Shown: positions 50,339-61,700 of the stretch, in pieces | Layout of the letters: the number at the start of each line of letters is the position of its first letter | Position numbering within the stretch: the first letter of the stretch is position 1 | Assembly: GCA_013399305.1 (NCBI GenBank) | Contig: VXAI01000083.1 | Span: forward strand, 3,412,959 to 3,476,958 | Reading direction: 5' to 3' | Source of the DNA: Rostratula benghalensis | Lineage: Eukaryota; Chordata; Aves; Charadriiformes; Rostratulidae | Length of the DNA: 64,000 nt | Program-made: the position numbers and the translations under genes | Notes under the pieces: generated by a model | Seen by the model: only the letters and a program-made list of their open reading frames with translations | Told to the model about the DNA's origin: nothing | The model's database searches: none

Positions 50339-52312
50339 ATAGCCCAGTGATACTGAATGCTGATAAGATTATGTTGGTGCAGCTCCAGCCCATCACATAA
50401 TTTAAGAAACTTGCACACATACATTTAAAATAAATAAATCTGTCTTGAGACTATTTCAGAACTGGGAAAAGAACTAATCTGAATACTACAAAATACTGAA
50501 GGCTGGCAGATGATACATTATCTAAAAGATTCACTGTTCTTGGAAAGCTCTACCTTAATCTTCTGCCATACCTGAGTACTTGTGGGCCATGCTCCTACAG
50601 CAATGACCAGCAAAGTCAAAAAAAGCACCTTAAAGGCAGTCCTTAAAAGTAAATTTACTGTAATGTGGAACAGTGATATAAGAACTAGTGCAGGAAGAGG
50701 TTTTCTTATCATTTGATGACAAAACCTATTATGCACATAGTTAAGGTTACTGACTGTGTTCTTCTAGAAAGCGAAGTTCACTCCCACTCAAAATCTGAAA
50801 AACAAGGAGTACTTCAGATTTATGGCTGAAAAGTTACGATGTATCGTCAGGATAAAATCTGAAGCAACCTTAACTCTGCCCCTTCAAGTGGCCACTTCAA
50901 AGAGTCACTGTATTCATTACTGCTTCTCTGGGTCATGGAGGGACCTGCTGGAGCAGCCTCCCAGTGCTGCATTGAGAAATGAGATTCCAGGACCAATGTG
51001 AGGACTGTAACTGTGACAGAGAGAATTCATCTAGAAACTCTGGTCACCATTTTACCTCACTAAAGTTGTCTGCACCAAAGGAAACACATACGCTAAATAA
51101 ATGTAGTTGTATCTTGACATGCATATGCCAAATTCACTGCTTTTATAAATATTATGAAAGTGTAAATTATAAATATTTTTGGACACATTACTATTCCGGG
51201 AAACATGTTAATCTGTATACAAACACAAACCAACACTACTACAACCATATATAAATATCTTCTAAGACATCATATGATCTTTCATACTGCTGACAGCAGA
51301 AATCAACAGCCATTAAATGAACTGCATTGTTTCAGTTGGTGAACGGTAGTAGCCAACAGCAATCTGTTTTCAAAACCTTGTTTTAATGTAAACCACCAAT
51401 TTAACTGAAGTAGAACCACTGAAGTTAATACTCTTGAGAATCTTCTCTAAGTAAATATAAGAAGACAGTCATTCAAATAAACAGGTTTACACCAGAACTT
51501 CGTAGACAATTGCTCAAAAGGGCTGAATGGACATGAAAGCCATGTATTCTTTTATTCAATAAGAAAAGAAAAGAATTTATTTCTTCAGTTGAAACATTCT
51601 TCTGCAATTCAAGCAAATCACTAAGTGTTATGGAAGATACCTCATTTTACACTCACTCTGTATTTTCTGCATTTAATTTTCATGAACCCTACAAATCCAC
51701 TTTAAAATGGTACAATTTCTGTGTTTGAAAGGATTATAAATTTCATGGGTGAAGAATCCCTAACAAACATGCTGGGAGGTGTTATTGTCATGTCACTTCT
51801 CCTTATATTGAAAAGTCAGTGATGAAAGCCGGATGTACTTTCCCCATTTCTGATCTACTGCAGTTTCTAAATCAAATACATGAAAGAGCTCGATACGAGA
51901 CATCAAGTCAAGGTGTGCCACGACCTCTGAGAATTCAATGAACAAAGACTTCCTCTGATTCTTAGGTATTAGTATTTGTGAGACATTTCGGTTGTGTGTT
52001 GAAGCACACACTATATCATTCGATAGTAATATTACACAGAGCTAAATCCTGAAGCTTTTCTGAATAAAATTTATGATAACTTCTTTTCAAATAATTTGAG
52101 GAAACTTCATGGGTTAGTTGAATTACACTTGTCAAGAAAATCGAGAGTTGCTCAAAAGACTAGATGCACATCTATTGGAAGATGGGCCATTTTCCACCAC
52201 AAATAAAAGTAGTCCAAATGTTTCTCTATTTACAGCTGTCTACTCCTGGCTCAGGGCTGTTCCATGAGACTGAGATTGCAGGGATGTTGAAATACAGTAT
52301 CTTTTCACTGGT

Positions 52313-52332
52313 CACAAGTTCCTGAACTTGTG
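52313..52332. repeat. Perfect 9-bp inverted repeat, 2-bp spacer
   Basis: CACAAGTTC is followed after CT by its exact complement. The inner AGTTC/GAACT halves resemble nuclear-receptor half-sites, but the spacing is not a standard one. A structural or chance palindrome. Confidence 0.5.
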
Positions 52333-55276
52333 TGTGAACTGAGGTGTAGGAAATCACAATTGCTTTCACCTCAGGACTACTGGGATCAGCAAGGATTAGC
52401 AGAGAGCCATAACAATGATTAAAACACTGGGGAAGCAGCCTGAACAAAAGATTTAAAAGTTCAGACTGGTTATCTCAACAAGGAATGTTTAGAACAGACT
52501 CAACTAGAGTTTAAGTATCTAAAACATATCTGAGACCAAAAAGGACAAAAGCAGAGCTTTACATGAATGCAGGAATATCTAGCTGAAAAAGTAGAGCTCT
52601 TCATCACAGCTCTTCAGAGACAAAATTGGATTTTATATTAAGAACAACTCATTCAAAAAAAGCACAAGGTCAGACTGGACACACACAGTAATACGTCCAT
52701 ACATAATGTGGAACAATTCTCCTCTTTTTCTACTAGCAGATAAATCTCAGATAGAACATCACACGTCAAGAAAAAATGATGGGATTCCTGAAGACTAATG
52801 CAGGAATGAAGAGCATGAATGTGATTTTTCAAGAGGCATGATACTGGAAAGCATTTGCAAGTCAAATCCATTAAGCTTGCGAGTAATTTAAAAGGATACT
52901 TAAAAGAAGCAAACAAGCAATGCACTCACTTGGAGAGATACTGCCACAAACAAACATGAGCTTTCTAAGAACTGAGGGACCTGTGCTTGCAATTGCATTG
53001 CTCAGTGACCAATTTTCTGCCATGTGTGCCCTTTCCCCTCTGCTGTCTGACACCTGCAGCCTACATGGTCATGGGATACATTAAGGATTCCTAATTGGAT
53101 GACAGCCATCAGTACTGGAAAAGGATATTCACATGGTATTAATATATCTTTGAACTGGAATTTTTCCCTTCAGAGCAACTCAGAAGAAATGCCACCAAAT
53201 AATAGCTTCTGCAGCAGGAAGATCTGTATTTCTGGATAACTTTCATTACTAGGGTCTAACCACTTAGAATCATTACAGGTTTCATTTTTCATAAATTTCA
53301 TTTTTAGTTTGGCAGGAGATAATAACATCCAGTGAGCTGACCCAACCTCAGATAATTACTATCAAAATTGGTCCTACAGCTTCAATTGGAAAAAGTTTTC
53401 TTCTTCACTTCCTGCTTAAAACTACCATGCTGCATGGGTGCATTTCAGCAGCAACTGAAATGATTGCAAAAATTGTAAGTCAAAGACTGAAGACTTAATT
53501 CATTGCAAAGATCTCAACTTTTTCTGGCAATGAAATATTTAGTGATTATGATGGGTTTGTATTTTTACTTGCATTCACTTTGACAATTAATGAGTTGCAA
53601 TCCTAATATTCAGAATGTAAATTACAGTGCTTAGTTGCAAGTGGACATAAGTCCCATGATACAGTCCACTTCCACTGATAGGGATTGGTCACCATCCCAA
53701 AGTTAATGAGTATTTTGCCACTAATTTAAGTTAGCTGAAACAACGTAACTACAGTCAACAGAGGACTTTAAAATACTGTATTTTAGTAGAGCTTTAAAAG
53801 AGGTTCATATCTAAATAGAATTAAGGCATTTAAAAGAGAAAATGTCTTTCTGGGCGTTACCCCGCTGGACTGCCTGAGGCAGGATTTAAGAAAAAAAAAA
53901 AAAGGTTAAAATTTTCTTGAGATTGCTGAGCAACTTTAGGATATGAAGCATTCCCCCATGGTCCAAGCAAAAGAAGTGTCATTCCATAAACAATTTCAAA
54001 AGTATTTCCAGTATTTGAGGACTGATAGTAAGGAATTTTCTGAGTTCTCTAGGACGTGTAATGTTTCCATTTCCTGTTACCTGAGGGGATGAAACAGGTG
54101 GGGAACATTTATAAGCACAGATCAGATCAACTGCTTTTTTTCTCCCAGAGTCTGGATGATTATTTCCCTAAATCTTTAAAGACACAGAATTATTTCAATA
54201 TGCAAGAAGGAACATTAGCATACCACATGCTGTGTCACAGCCAGAGTATTTGGTGTGTAGGTCAGAAAAGAAAACCCATAGAAAAAAGCTTGCTGACAAC
54301 ACATTCTCTTACTCAGGCACAAAATGTGAACACATCACTAAAAATGTGCTTTCCATTGTCCACAGAATCTTTTGCATGTCATAGTTCTTTCTGAACAACA
54401 TACTGTCAAAACCCTATATAAGAAAAATTGCTGAGTATCACTGAAGTTCCTGATGAAACTGAAAAAAAAATTACTCAACAGATTCTGAAGATTCCTAAAA
54501 GATAAACAACAGTTTTAAACAAAAGCAATGAGTCAGTTAATATACACTAGAAAACTCTTTAAAAGAAGGATTGAAAGTATCTTAGCTAACATAAAAAAGT
54601 GTGTAAAATAAAATAGATCTTGCTTGTAACACCCATACAATCTGCAGCAGTGCAGAGATAGACAGAGATTCTTTTTCAGAAGATGCTAGAAGACTTGCCA
54701 CAAAAGTGTTCACTTGTATCCTATTCAAGCAGATTCAAGGTTTTCTGTCATTTCATCTGAACAGATACTGCATTACTAAAATTTTATCTGGAACTCACTA
54801 GTGTCAGCTTTGAAGAGAATATTAAAACTGTCTGCAGATAGCTTGCAATTGCTGTTGAATTTCAATTGTTTTCCTGTCTAGGCATCCAGAGTCCAAGAGT
54901 ACTAAGAAGGCAACTTGAAAATCCAGTACAGAAAAGCAGATTTGCATAGCTCATCCTCAGTGTTATTCCTTGATGATTTTATCATGATACTATAAAGCTT
55001 GTAGAGGATGATCAAAATATCACATTATGTTTTCAGTTCTGCCAGAGCTTTTGAATAAACTAACTCCTGGAAGAGATTAACAGTAGAGTTACTCATTAAA
55101 GATGGCTAAAGAGCTAGTGAAGAAATTGGAAGGGGCACAAAATATTATTTCCATCTGTCTAAATCTTTTACTTATACAGCTGTGTATCACTTGAATTTGT
55201 AGCACCAGGACACAAGTGACCTTCAGGATCCAAACTGAATCACAGACTATCAGGGATTGGAAGGGACCTTGAAAGA

Positions 55277-55735
55277 TCATCCAGTCCAATCCCCTTGCCA
55301 CAGCAGGAACACCCAGATCAGGTCACACAGGAACACATCCAGACAGGCTTTGAATGTCTCCAGAGAAGGAGACTCCACCACCTCTCTGGGCAGCCCCTTC
55401 CAGTGCTCCATCACCCTCACCGTGAAGAAGTTTTTCCTCATATTTAAATGGAACCTCCTGTGTTCCAGCTTGCACCCATTGCCCCTTGTCCTACCATAGG
55501 CCATCACTGAGAAGAGCCTAGCTCCATCCTCCTGACACTCACCCTTTCCATATTTATAGACTTTAATGAGGTCACCCCTCAGTCTCCTCTTCTCCAAGCT
55601 CAAGAGACCCAGCTCCCTCAGCCTTTCCTCCTCTGGGAGATGCTCCACTCCCTTCATCATCTTTCTGGCTCTACGCTGGACTCTCTCAAGCAGTTCCCTG
55701 TCCCTCTGGAACTGAGGGGCCCAGATCTGGACACA
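55277..55735 (-). pseudogene. CR1 ORF2 C-terminal region, same frame after one stop
   Basis: Directly continues the frame of 55736-56103 after the [19 protein letters not shown], then [39 protein letters not shown] and [13 protein letters not shown], ending at the normal ORF2 stop. There is no frameshift. The stop replaces a residue in a conserved stretch and cannot be told from a sequencing error here. Confidence 0.9.
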
Positions 55736-56103
55736 CTATTCCAGATGGGGTCTCACCAGGGCAGAAGAGAGGGGGAGGAGAACCTCTCTGGACCTTCTGA
55801 CCACCCCCCTTCTAATACACCCCAGGATGCCATTGGCCTTCCTGGCCACCAGGGCACAGAGCTGGCTCATGGTCATCCTGCTGTCTACCAGGACCCCCAG
55901 GTCCCTTTCCCCAACCCTCCTCTCCAGCAGTACAGTTCCCAACCTGTACTGGTACCTGCAGTTCTTCTTGCCCAGATGTAGGACTCTACACTTGTCCTTG
56001 TGAAATTTCATTAAATGTCTCTCAGCCCAGCTCTCCAGCCTGTCCAGGTCTCTCTGGATGGCAGCGCGGCCTTCTGGAGTGTCAGCCACTCCTCCCAGTT
56101 TGG
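55736..56103 (-). pseudogene. CR1 ORF2 fragment, end of RT and following domain
   Basis: Part of the CR1 copy above. 123 open codons from the gap edge to the [49 protein letters not shown] and LVRPHLE are in the usual family order. The segment follows the RT catalytic core. Cut at the N side only by the gap. Confidence 0.9.
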
Positions 56104-56831
56104 NNNNNNNNNNNNNNNNNNNNNNNNNNNNNNNNNNNNNNNNNNNNNNNNNNNNNNNNNNNNNNNNNNNNNNNNNNNNNNNNNNNNNNNNNNNNNNNNN
56201 NNNNNNNNNNNNNNNNNNNNNNNNNNNNNNNNNNNNNNNNNNNNNNNNNNNNNNNNNNNNNNNNNNNNNNNNNNNNNNNNNNNNNNNNNNNNNNNNNNNN
56301 NNNNNNNNNNNNNNNNNNNNNNNNNNNNNNNNNNNNNNNNNNNNNNNNNNNNNNNNNNNNNNNNNNNNNNNNNNNNNNNNNNNNNNNNNNNNNNNNNNNN
56401 NNNNNNNNNNNNNNNNNNNNNNNNNNNNNNNNNNNNNNNNNNNNNNNNNNNNNNNNNNNNNNNNNNNNNNNNNNNNNNNNNNNNNNNNNNNNNNNNNNNN
56501 NNNNNNNNNNNNNNNNNNNNNNNNNNNNNNNNNNNNNNNNNNNNNNNNNNNNNNNNNNNNNNNNNNNNNNNNNNNNNNNNNNNNNNNNNNNNNNNNNNNN
56601 NNNNNNNNNNNNNNNNNNNNNNNNNNNNNNNNNNNNNNNNNNNNNNNNNNNNNNNNNNNNNNNNNNNNNNNNNNNNNNNNNNNNNNNNNNNNNNNNNNNN
56701 NNNNNNNNNNNNNNNNNNNNNNNNNNNNNNNNNNNNNNNNNNNNNNNNNNNNNNNNNNNNNNNNNNNNNNNNNNNNNNNNNNNNNNNNNNNNNNNNNNNN
56801 NNNNNNNNNNNNNNNNNNNNNNNNNNNNNNN
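56104..56831. other. Assembly gap (728 N)
   Basis: A run of N inside the CR1 element, covering the RT fingers and palm. Four long frames drawn through it on both strands are artefacts. Confidence 0.98.
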
Positions 56832-57005
56832 AGGCAACGTCCTCCTTTGTCCTGACTCCCTCTGGGGCCTCAGGGGTATGGGACTCTTTGGGGCAGTCAG
56901 CAGCAGTATAGACTGAGGCAAAGAAGGCATTCAGTAACTCTGCCCTTTCTGTATCCTCTGTCACCAGGGCACCCGCCTCATCCAACACTGGGCCTACATT
57001 GCCTC

Positions 57006-58767
57006 TAGCAAGCGTCTGTTGTATGGAAGCCTCTTAGAAGGAACCCAGCTAGAGAGAGGCTACAGTATAATCCTCCTACTTCAGTTTATTTATGGACTTT
57101 AATAATGACAGGAAACTCAAGGACAGAAGAGGGTGAAAAGTTTTCATTTTCAATCCAAAACAAAGATCCCACAGGATATTACAATGTGCTGAGGAGACAA
57201 CAACAACATAGCCACAAGATGTTTTCCAGCAAGGAATTTGTTTCTTGATAACAAAAAATCAGGACTGGAAAAATATCAGGATGGCAAATTAGTCTCACAA
57301 TGAAGATAAATTTTCATAAGAAGCTCTGAAAATTTCAAATAAAGACAGAGAACTGCCTTTTGTCCTACAAATATTACGGTTACATTCCTCACTTAATAAT
57401 AGCATTTCACTGCATTCCTCCCAGAACTGGAAAAACCTACCAGGAAACCAGAGTGACTTTCAAAGCATTGTCAGCCTACGCAATCTCCATTAAGTGTCTC
57501 TCCCCTTTATATCAAAGCTTGCAGGTTGTACAAAAGCCATTTTTGCTATGCTGATAATTCAACTTTCAGTCTGTGATGTCTTGTGTATATTGATAATCCA
57601 TATTTTCTTCTTTTTGTTGTTTTATAGACATAAAGTATGCAGTACTTTCAAAATCCTTTTCCATAGCAGTTCCAGTAAAAGATCTTCATATTCCTGGAAG
57701 AAGTTCTCCTTTCAGATAGCAGGACAGAACTGATGAGGTGCATGAGCAGCTATTGACACCCCAAGAAAGCTGTTAACAATTTTTGGCAGTAGTATCCATT
57801 AAATAGGTTCTATCTTGAATGAAGTACGGGCCGAGAAAGCTGAATTGTACTGCTGATAACTAAGTCTATCCCTCAATACATACTCATTTTTTGGCTCTCA
57901 GGATGATAAAGAACTGTTCCCTGGGACTCTTTTGGCAAGCTGTATTGGAATGCTATCTTGGCAAGGATACAAGATATACTTGAATGCTCACTTCACTCTG
58001 AACATATCTGGAGATGTCTAGTATCCATCTCCCAAAGAAGTCTTTATTTATTACTAACAAAACATATTTGGCAAAATTCTCAGTTTTCTTTAAAGGTAAG
58101 GAAGGCTAGAACATATTTGAGACTAGGAAAAAATTAGTTCAGACACAGCATTTTCTTCTAAATTTTAAGCACTTCATTTATAAAGGCAAACTCATCAACC
58201 GCAATTCTTTTCAAGTTTTTGGCTCTGTCATTGAAAGGCAGAATGAAGACAAGACACAGGAATTGCTTGCTTGCCCCAGGCAGGACTCAAAAAAAAAAAA
58301 AAATTAAGTTCATCCAGAATATTTCTATGCCACAACTCATGAGGCAGATATTAAATACACACACACAAAAAAAAAAAAAAACCCCAAACCAAAACCAAAC
58401 CTTGGTAACAGAGGCTTAACCTTCCAGTTATTCTGGAGGGGAAAGGGAAAGTTCGTTTCAAAGCCCTGACAAGTGGTGAAAATATTATGTATGGCTATCT
58501 TTTGAGTGGATCTTGTGAAGAAACAATGTACATCATTTCAATTGAAACAGCCTGGTTCAATCTAAAGGACAGCATTTAAGTTCCACCTTGTGTTTTTTAA
58601 GTTGAAACCACTTTTAGTCTATTTATCTAAGCCAAAGAGTAATGTATTTATAAACATAGACCTAGTTTCTGTTTTATCCTCCTTGGGTTTTTGTGTCTTG
58701 AAATTTAGCTGACACTGTTACTGCCAATGCAATACATTTCATACACATAATAAGGGATGGGACCTAC
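57006..58767. other. AT-rich non-coding DNA with A-rich tracts
   Basis: No gene recognised. Frames at 57360-57554 and 57494-57733 have no known domain. A15 is at 58289-58303. A (CA)n-A14-CCCCAAACCAAAACCAAACC tract lies at 58356-58401. Confidence 0.6.
58356..58401 (+). repeat. (CA)n / poly(A) / CCCCAAACC simple repeat
   Basis: ACACACACAC, then a long A run, then CCCCAAACCAAAACCAAACC. Same order of parts as 5975-6050 (A/C repeat, A run, CCCCAA...), which suggests a shared origin or shared slippage behaviour. Confidence 0.9.
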
Positions 58768-58789
58768 CTCCAAGAGCGAGTGCAGCTGG
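58768..58789 (-). other. Microexon-like segment (22 or 18 nt)
   Basis: On the minus strand a very long pyrimidine tract (about 58792-58829, nearly all C/T, with a TGC) ends in CTGTCTAG. It is followed by 22 bases and then GGAG|GTAGGT, a good donor. Using the next AG gives 18 bases that read LHSLLE in phase. Long C/T tracts with a TGC just upstream are typical of vertebrate neural microexons. No gene is known here, so this is a candidate only. Confidence 0.2.
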
Positions 58790-61700
58790 CTAGACAGAAC
58801 GGGGGAAATGAAGGCAGAGGAAGGAAGTGCTTAGTGCTGTATGCACTCCAATGCTCTTATCTACAGGACTGTTCTTGGAATCAGTCTGCTTGTCTAGAAA
58901 ATCTTCCTTCACTGACAATATATTTAATGTAAAATGCTTGTAACTGGCAATCTCCTAAATGCTAAAATGTCTACAGCTTCTCTTACATCTTAAAATGTGG
59001 CCTCAACAATGAAAGGTATGAGGAAATTTTTCTCCCAATTACTAGCAAAAAAAAAAACCAAAAACAAAAAACCAACTCCATTTGAAAGTGACACAGGGAA
59101 GTACAAGACAAATTTCTTGTCTTGTACGTATCAGGCCAGAGATACGCCAGTCCTGCCTCACTGGTGTTGGTCTGGCTCCTGGAACAGCACTCATTCCCTG
59201 AATCAGAACAGAGGACTTCACTGTGCTTTTCCACTTCTGTAACATTGTCCTTTGAAGGAAAGATCCATCAAATCTCTCCATTTGTTGGAACTAGAATCAA
59301 CACCATTAATTCATTTTCTCATTTTTTGTCAACATTTTTTTCCTTCCTTGAAAATACAGGTTTGGTTTAAAGGTACTTTTGAAAAAACATCTTAAAGAGT
59401 CTGTAAAGAATTTAAATCTCTTACTTTGTTGTAAAGTACACCTTCAATGCTTCAGTTATGTTTAAAAGAGTATTTAATTAGAACTATTTCAGGAAAACCT
59501 TATCAAAATTAAATATAAAAGAGCTTTTGCATTTTATGAAGAAAACATCCAGGTAAGATGAAGAAAGGTGCTTTCCTTTGTACATCTGATAATAAAATAA
59601 CCTTTCTTTCTTTCATTAGTAAACCATGGCAGTGTACTTTTTCTTAACACTTTTTAACCTTAAATTTTTTATGAAAAGAATTTTATAAATGTCATGGACA
59701 GATAGGACCAGCTGACTGCAGGTATAATGAGAGACTGGTGCTACTATAGAAACTCTTGCATGTAGCCTCACTAGTGTATCTTGAGTGTGACCTATGGCAC
59801 CTCTGCTACACAGTTCTGCATCTCCAAAATACAAGACAACAAAAGCAAGTGTTATTTTCAATTTAAAATCTCTCTTCACAGTACTGACCACTACAAATAC
59901 GAAAAGGGTGGTTGGTGACCTATGGATGTGCTGCAAAGCTAATCTGTCACCAGCAGAGATGAACAAAGGAATCAGTGGACCACAGCAAAAAATTATATCC
60001 TATGTTTTGTACACTGCTGCAGACACAATAACAGCTGTCCTTAATAGAATAAGACTGCTGAGAGAGATCACCATTTGTTTCTTGATGTTAGTGTCTCCTT
60101 CAACAAAAATAAACAGTAATAACAGAGGCAGAAGCTTTGTTGCTGAAAAGTGCACAGACTCTCAAGGGGATTTGGGAATTAAGATGTCTTTAGGAGGTCT
60201 CCCTAAAACATAGTGGCTCTTCAAACGTCAACAGTTTTTCAATATATGACATCTCAAAAGAGAGGGAGAGAAATTCTTTCTGGATATCCTGTAAAAGCCC
60301 CTTACACAAACAGGCGCACTTATACTAAATATTGAGAAGCAGCTGTCCTTGTTTTTTTTTAAAAACATTAGTTTGTGTATTGTCATGATGCATCAGCAGT
60401 GTAAAAGTGAAAAAGTCAAATACTCAGTATCCAATATTACAATCAAAGAAGTAAATATTGCAGACACAAAAGGAATATGAAGTAATACATTTTGATTTTA
60501 AATTTTAGAAAGATGTAGAACTTTTTTAGGACTTTTTAGGGAATGTATCCTAAAAAACAAGCTAAGAATTTCTAATAAACACAAAATATGAAATATCAAG
60601 CAAGATAAGAAACAAATTCAAGGACTCTGGTGTAAGCAACGGAGGAGCTTACCAATAGTGCTGGATCTCCCTCTTGCAGCACAGAATAGCTCTATTGTTC
60701 TGAGATAGCAGTGAAAAAAATTTCACAAGATTGCTAGCCTGGATGAGTGCTCTCCCTAAAGAAAAAGTGTCATATAGATCCATGTACAGCACCTGATTCA
60801 CTTCTGATAAAATAGCTTTTAGCCTGAAAAGCAATGGAAGAAGCCAAATACATAGACCTGTAGGTTGGCACACAGATGCCCAAATAAAGCTTCATCTTCT
60901 AGAAAATGCCTCCCTGATGTCCAAAGGAGAGCAAAACAAACTCTTAGTGTATAGTAATAGCAGTGAGGAAATGAAAGTGGTTTGTTTTTTTCATTGACTT
61001 TTAATCAAGACAGGAACTTAAAACTATACCTAATTTATTACCTTTTCTATCATGTCTAATATACACAATGTGATCTCAGTATGGACAATTTCTCTTCAGT
61101 GTCAACAAAATGATTGGTAAACATGTTCAAAAGGGGTCCAGAGTGATGCAAATGTGTTTGATGTGGGCATCTGTGTTATTTTGCCATCACTGGAAAGCTA
61201 ACAGTACTACAGCTCCTGATTGTTTGATCACTCTACTGGATACCATGAGGCATAATTGATAAATGTCAGATCTGCTTTGTACATGAAGAGTTTTTACTGT
61301 GAAACATTGCTCTTTGAGCTCAGGACAAGAGTTAATTAAAAAGTTGGTACCAAAGATAACATCCTCAGCAGGCAACTTCTATTGATCTCTTCAGCAGCAT
61401 AAAAGAGAAAGAGTCTGATATGAGATTATAAAATGTTCACAGAGAACAAGGCTGATTGCCACAACTTTTCCCCATCTTACACGCTCAAGACTGGGTACTA
61501 CACAATATTAAAAGTATAAAGAGTGGCAAATCATCAAGAAACAACAACACCAAGCCAACAACTTGCTCTACTATCCCTTTCCAATTTCTATATAGAAATC
61601 CCAATTTCTTTAACCTGTTTTAACCACTTTCTTTCTATTGGAAATTTATTAAAGGCTTTCACTGCACTGTGAAGCCTCATACTTCTTCCCACAGTTAATA

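Larger units (their letters stand above)
45852..55236. other. AT-rich non-coding DNA with minor repeats
   Basis: No gene recognised. Frames at 48323-48691 (-), 50979-51254 (+), 52653-52925 (-) and 54089-54394 (+) have no known domains. A strong donor word AAG|GTAAGT at 47811-47818 has no coding exon before it. Simple tracts: GTTTGGTTTGGTTTGGTTTT at 47010-47029, T18 at 50321-50338 and A13 at 53891-53903. Confidence 0.6.
55237..57005 (-). mobile_element. CR1 LINE, 5'-truncated, nearly open ORF2, interrupted by assembly gap
   Basis: On the minus strand it runs from NVGPVLDEAGALVTEDTERA (near 57000-56940) through LLNAFFASVYT, into the gap 56104-56831, and out at [20 protein letters not shown] (56086). 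It then continues through the post-RT domain to a stop at 55277-55279 and a roughly 40-base 3' UTR. The readable frame 56103-55277 is unbroken except for one TAG at 55736-55738, right after RPHLE, so the element looks younger than the copy at 12490. The gap covers the RT fingers and palm with the F-A-D-D site. Its 728-N length is about what the missing part should measure, judged from the family. The 3' end (GGGATTGG...TCACAG) is typical but lacks a long octamer tail. Endonuclease and ORF1 are absent. Not autonomous. Confidence 0.96.

Noticed and set aside
55640..55981. 113-codon plus frame
   Set aside because: Antisense shadow of the CR1 C-terminal region.
56011..56988. Frames of 265-325 codons through the second gap
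   Set aside because: Most of each is N. Only the minus-strand CR1 pieces at the two ends are real homology, and they lie in different frames because the gap length is uncertain.
59794..60213. 139-codon plus frame, the longest outside gaps and CR1
   Set aside because: No domain, signal peptide or splice context recognised, and composition like the surrounding DNA. One frame of this size is plausible by chance in 64 kb.
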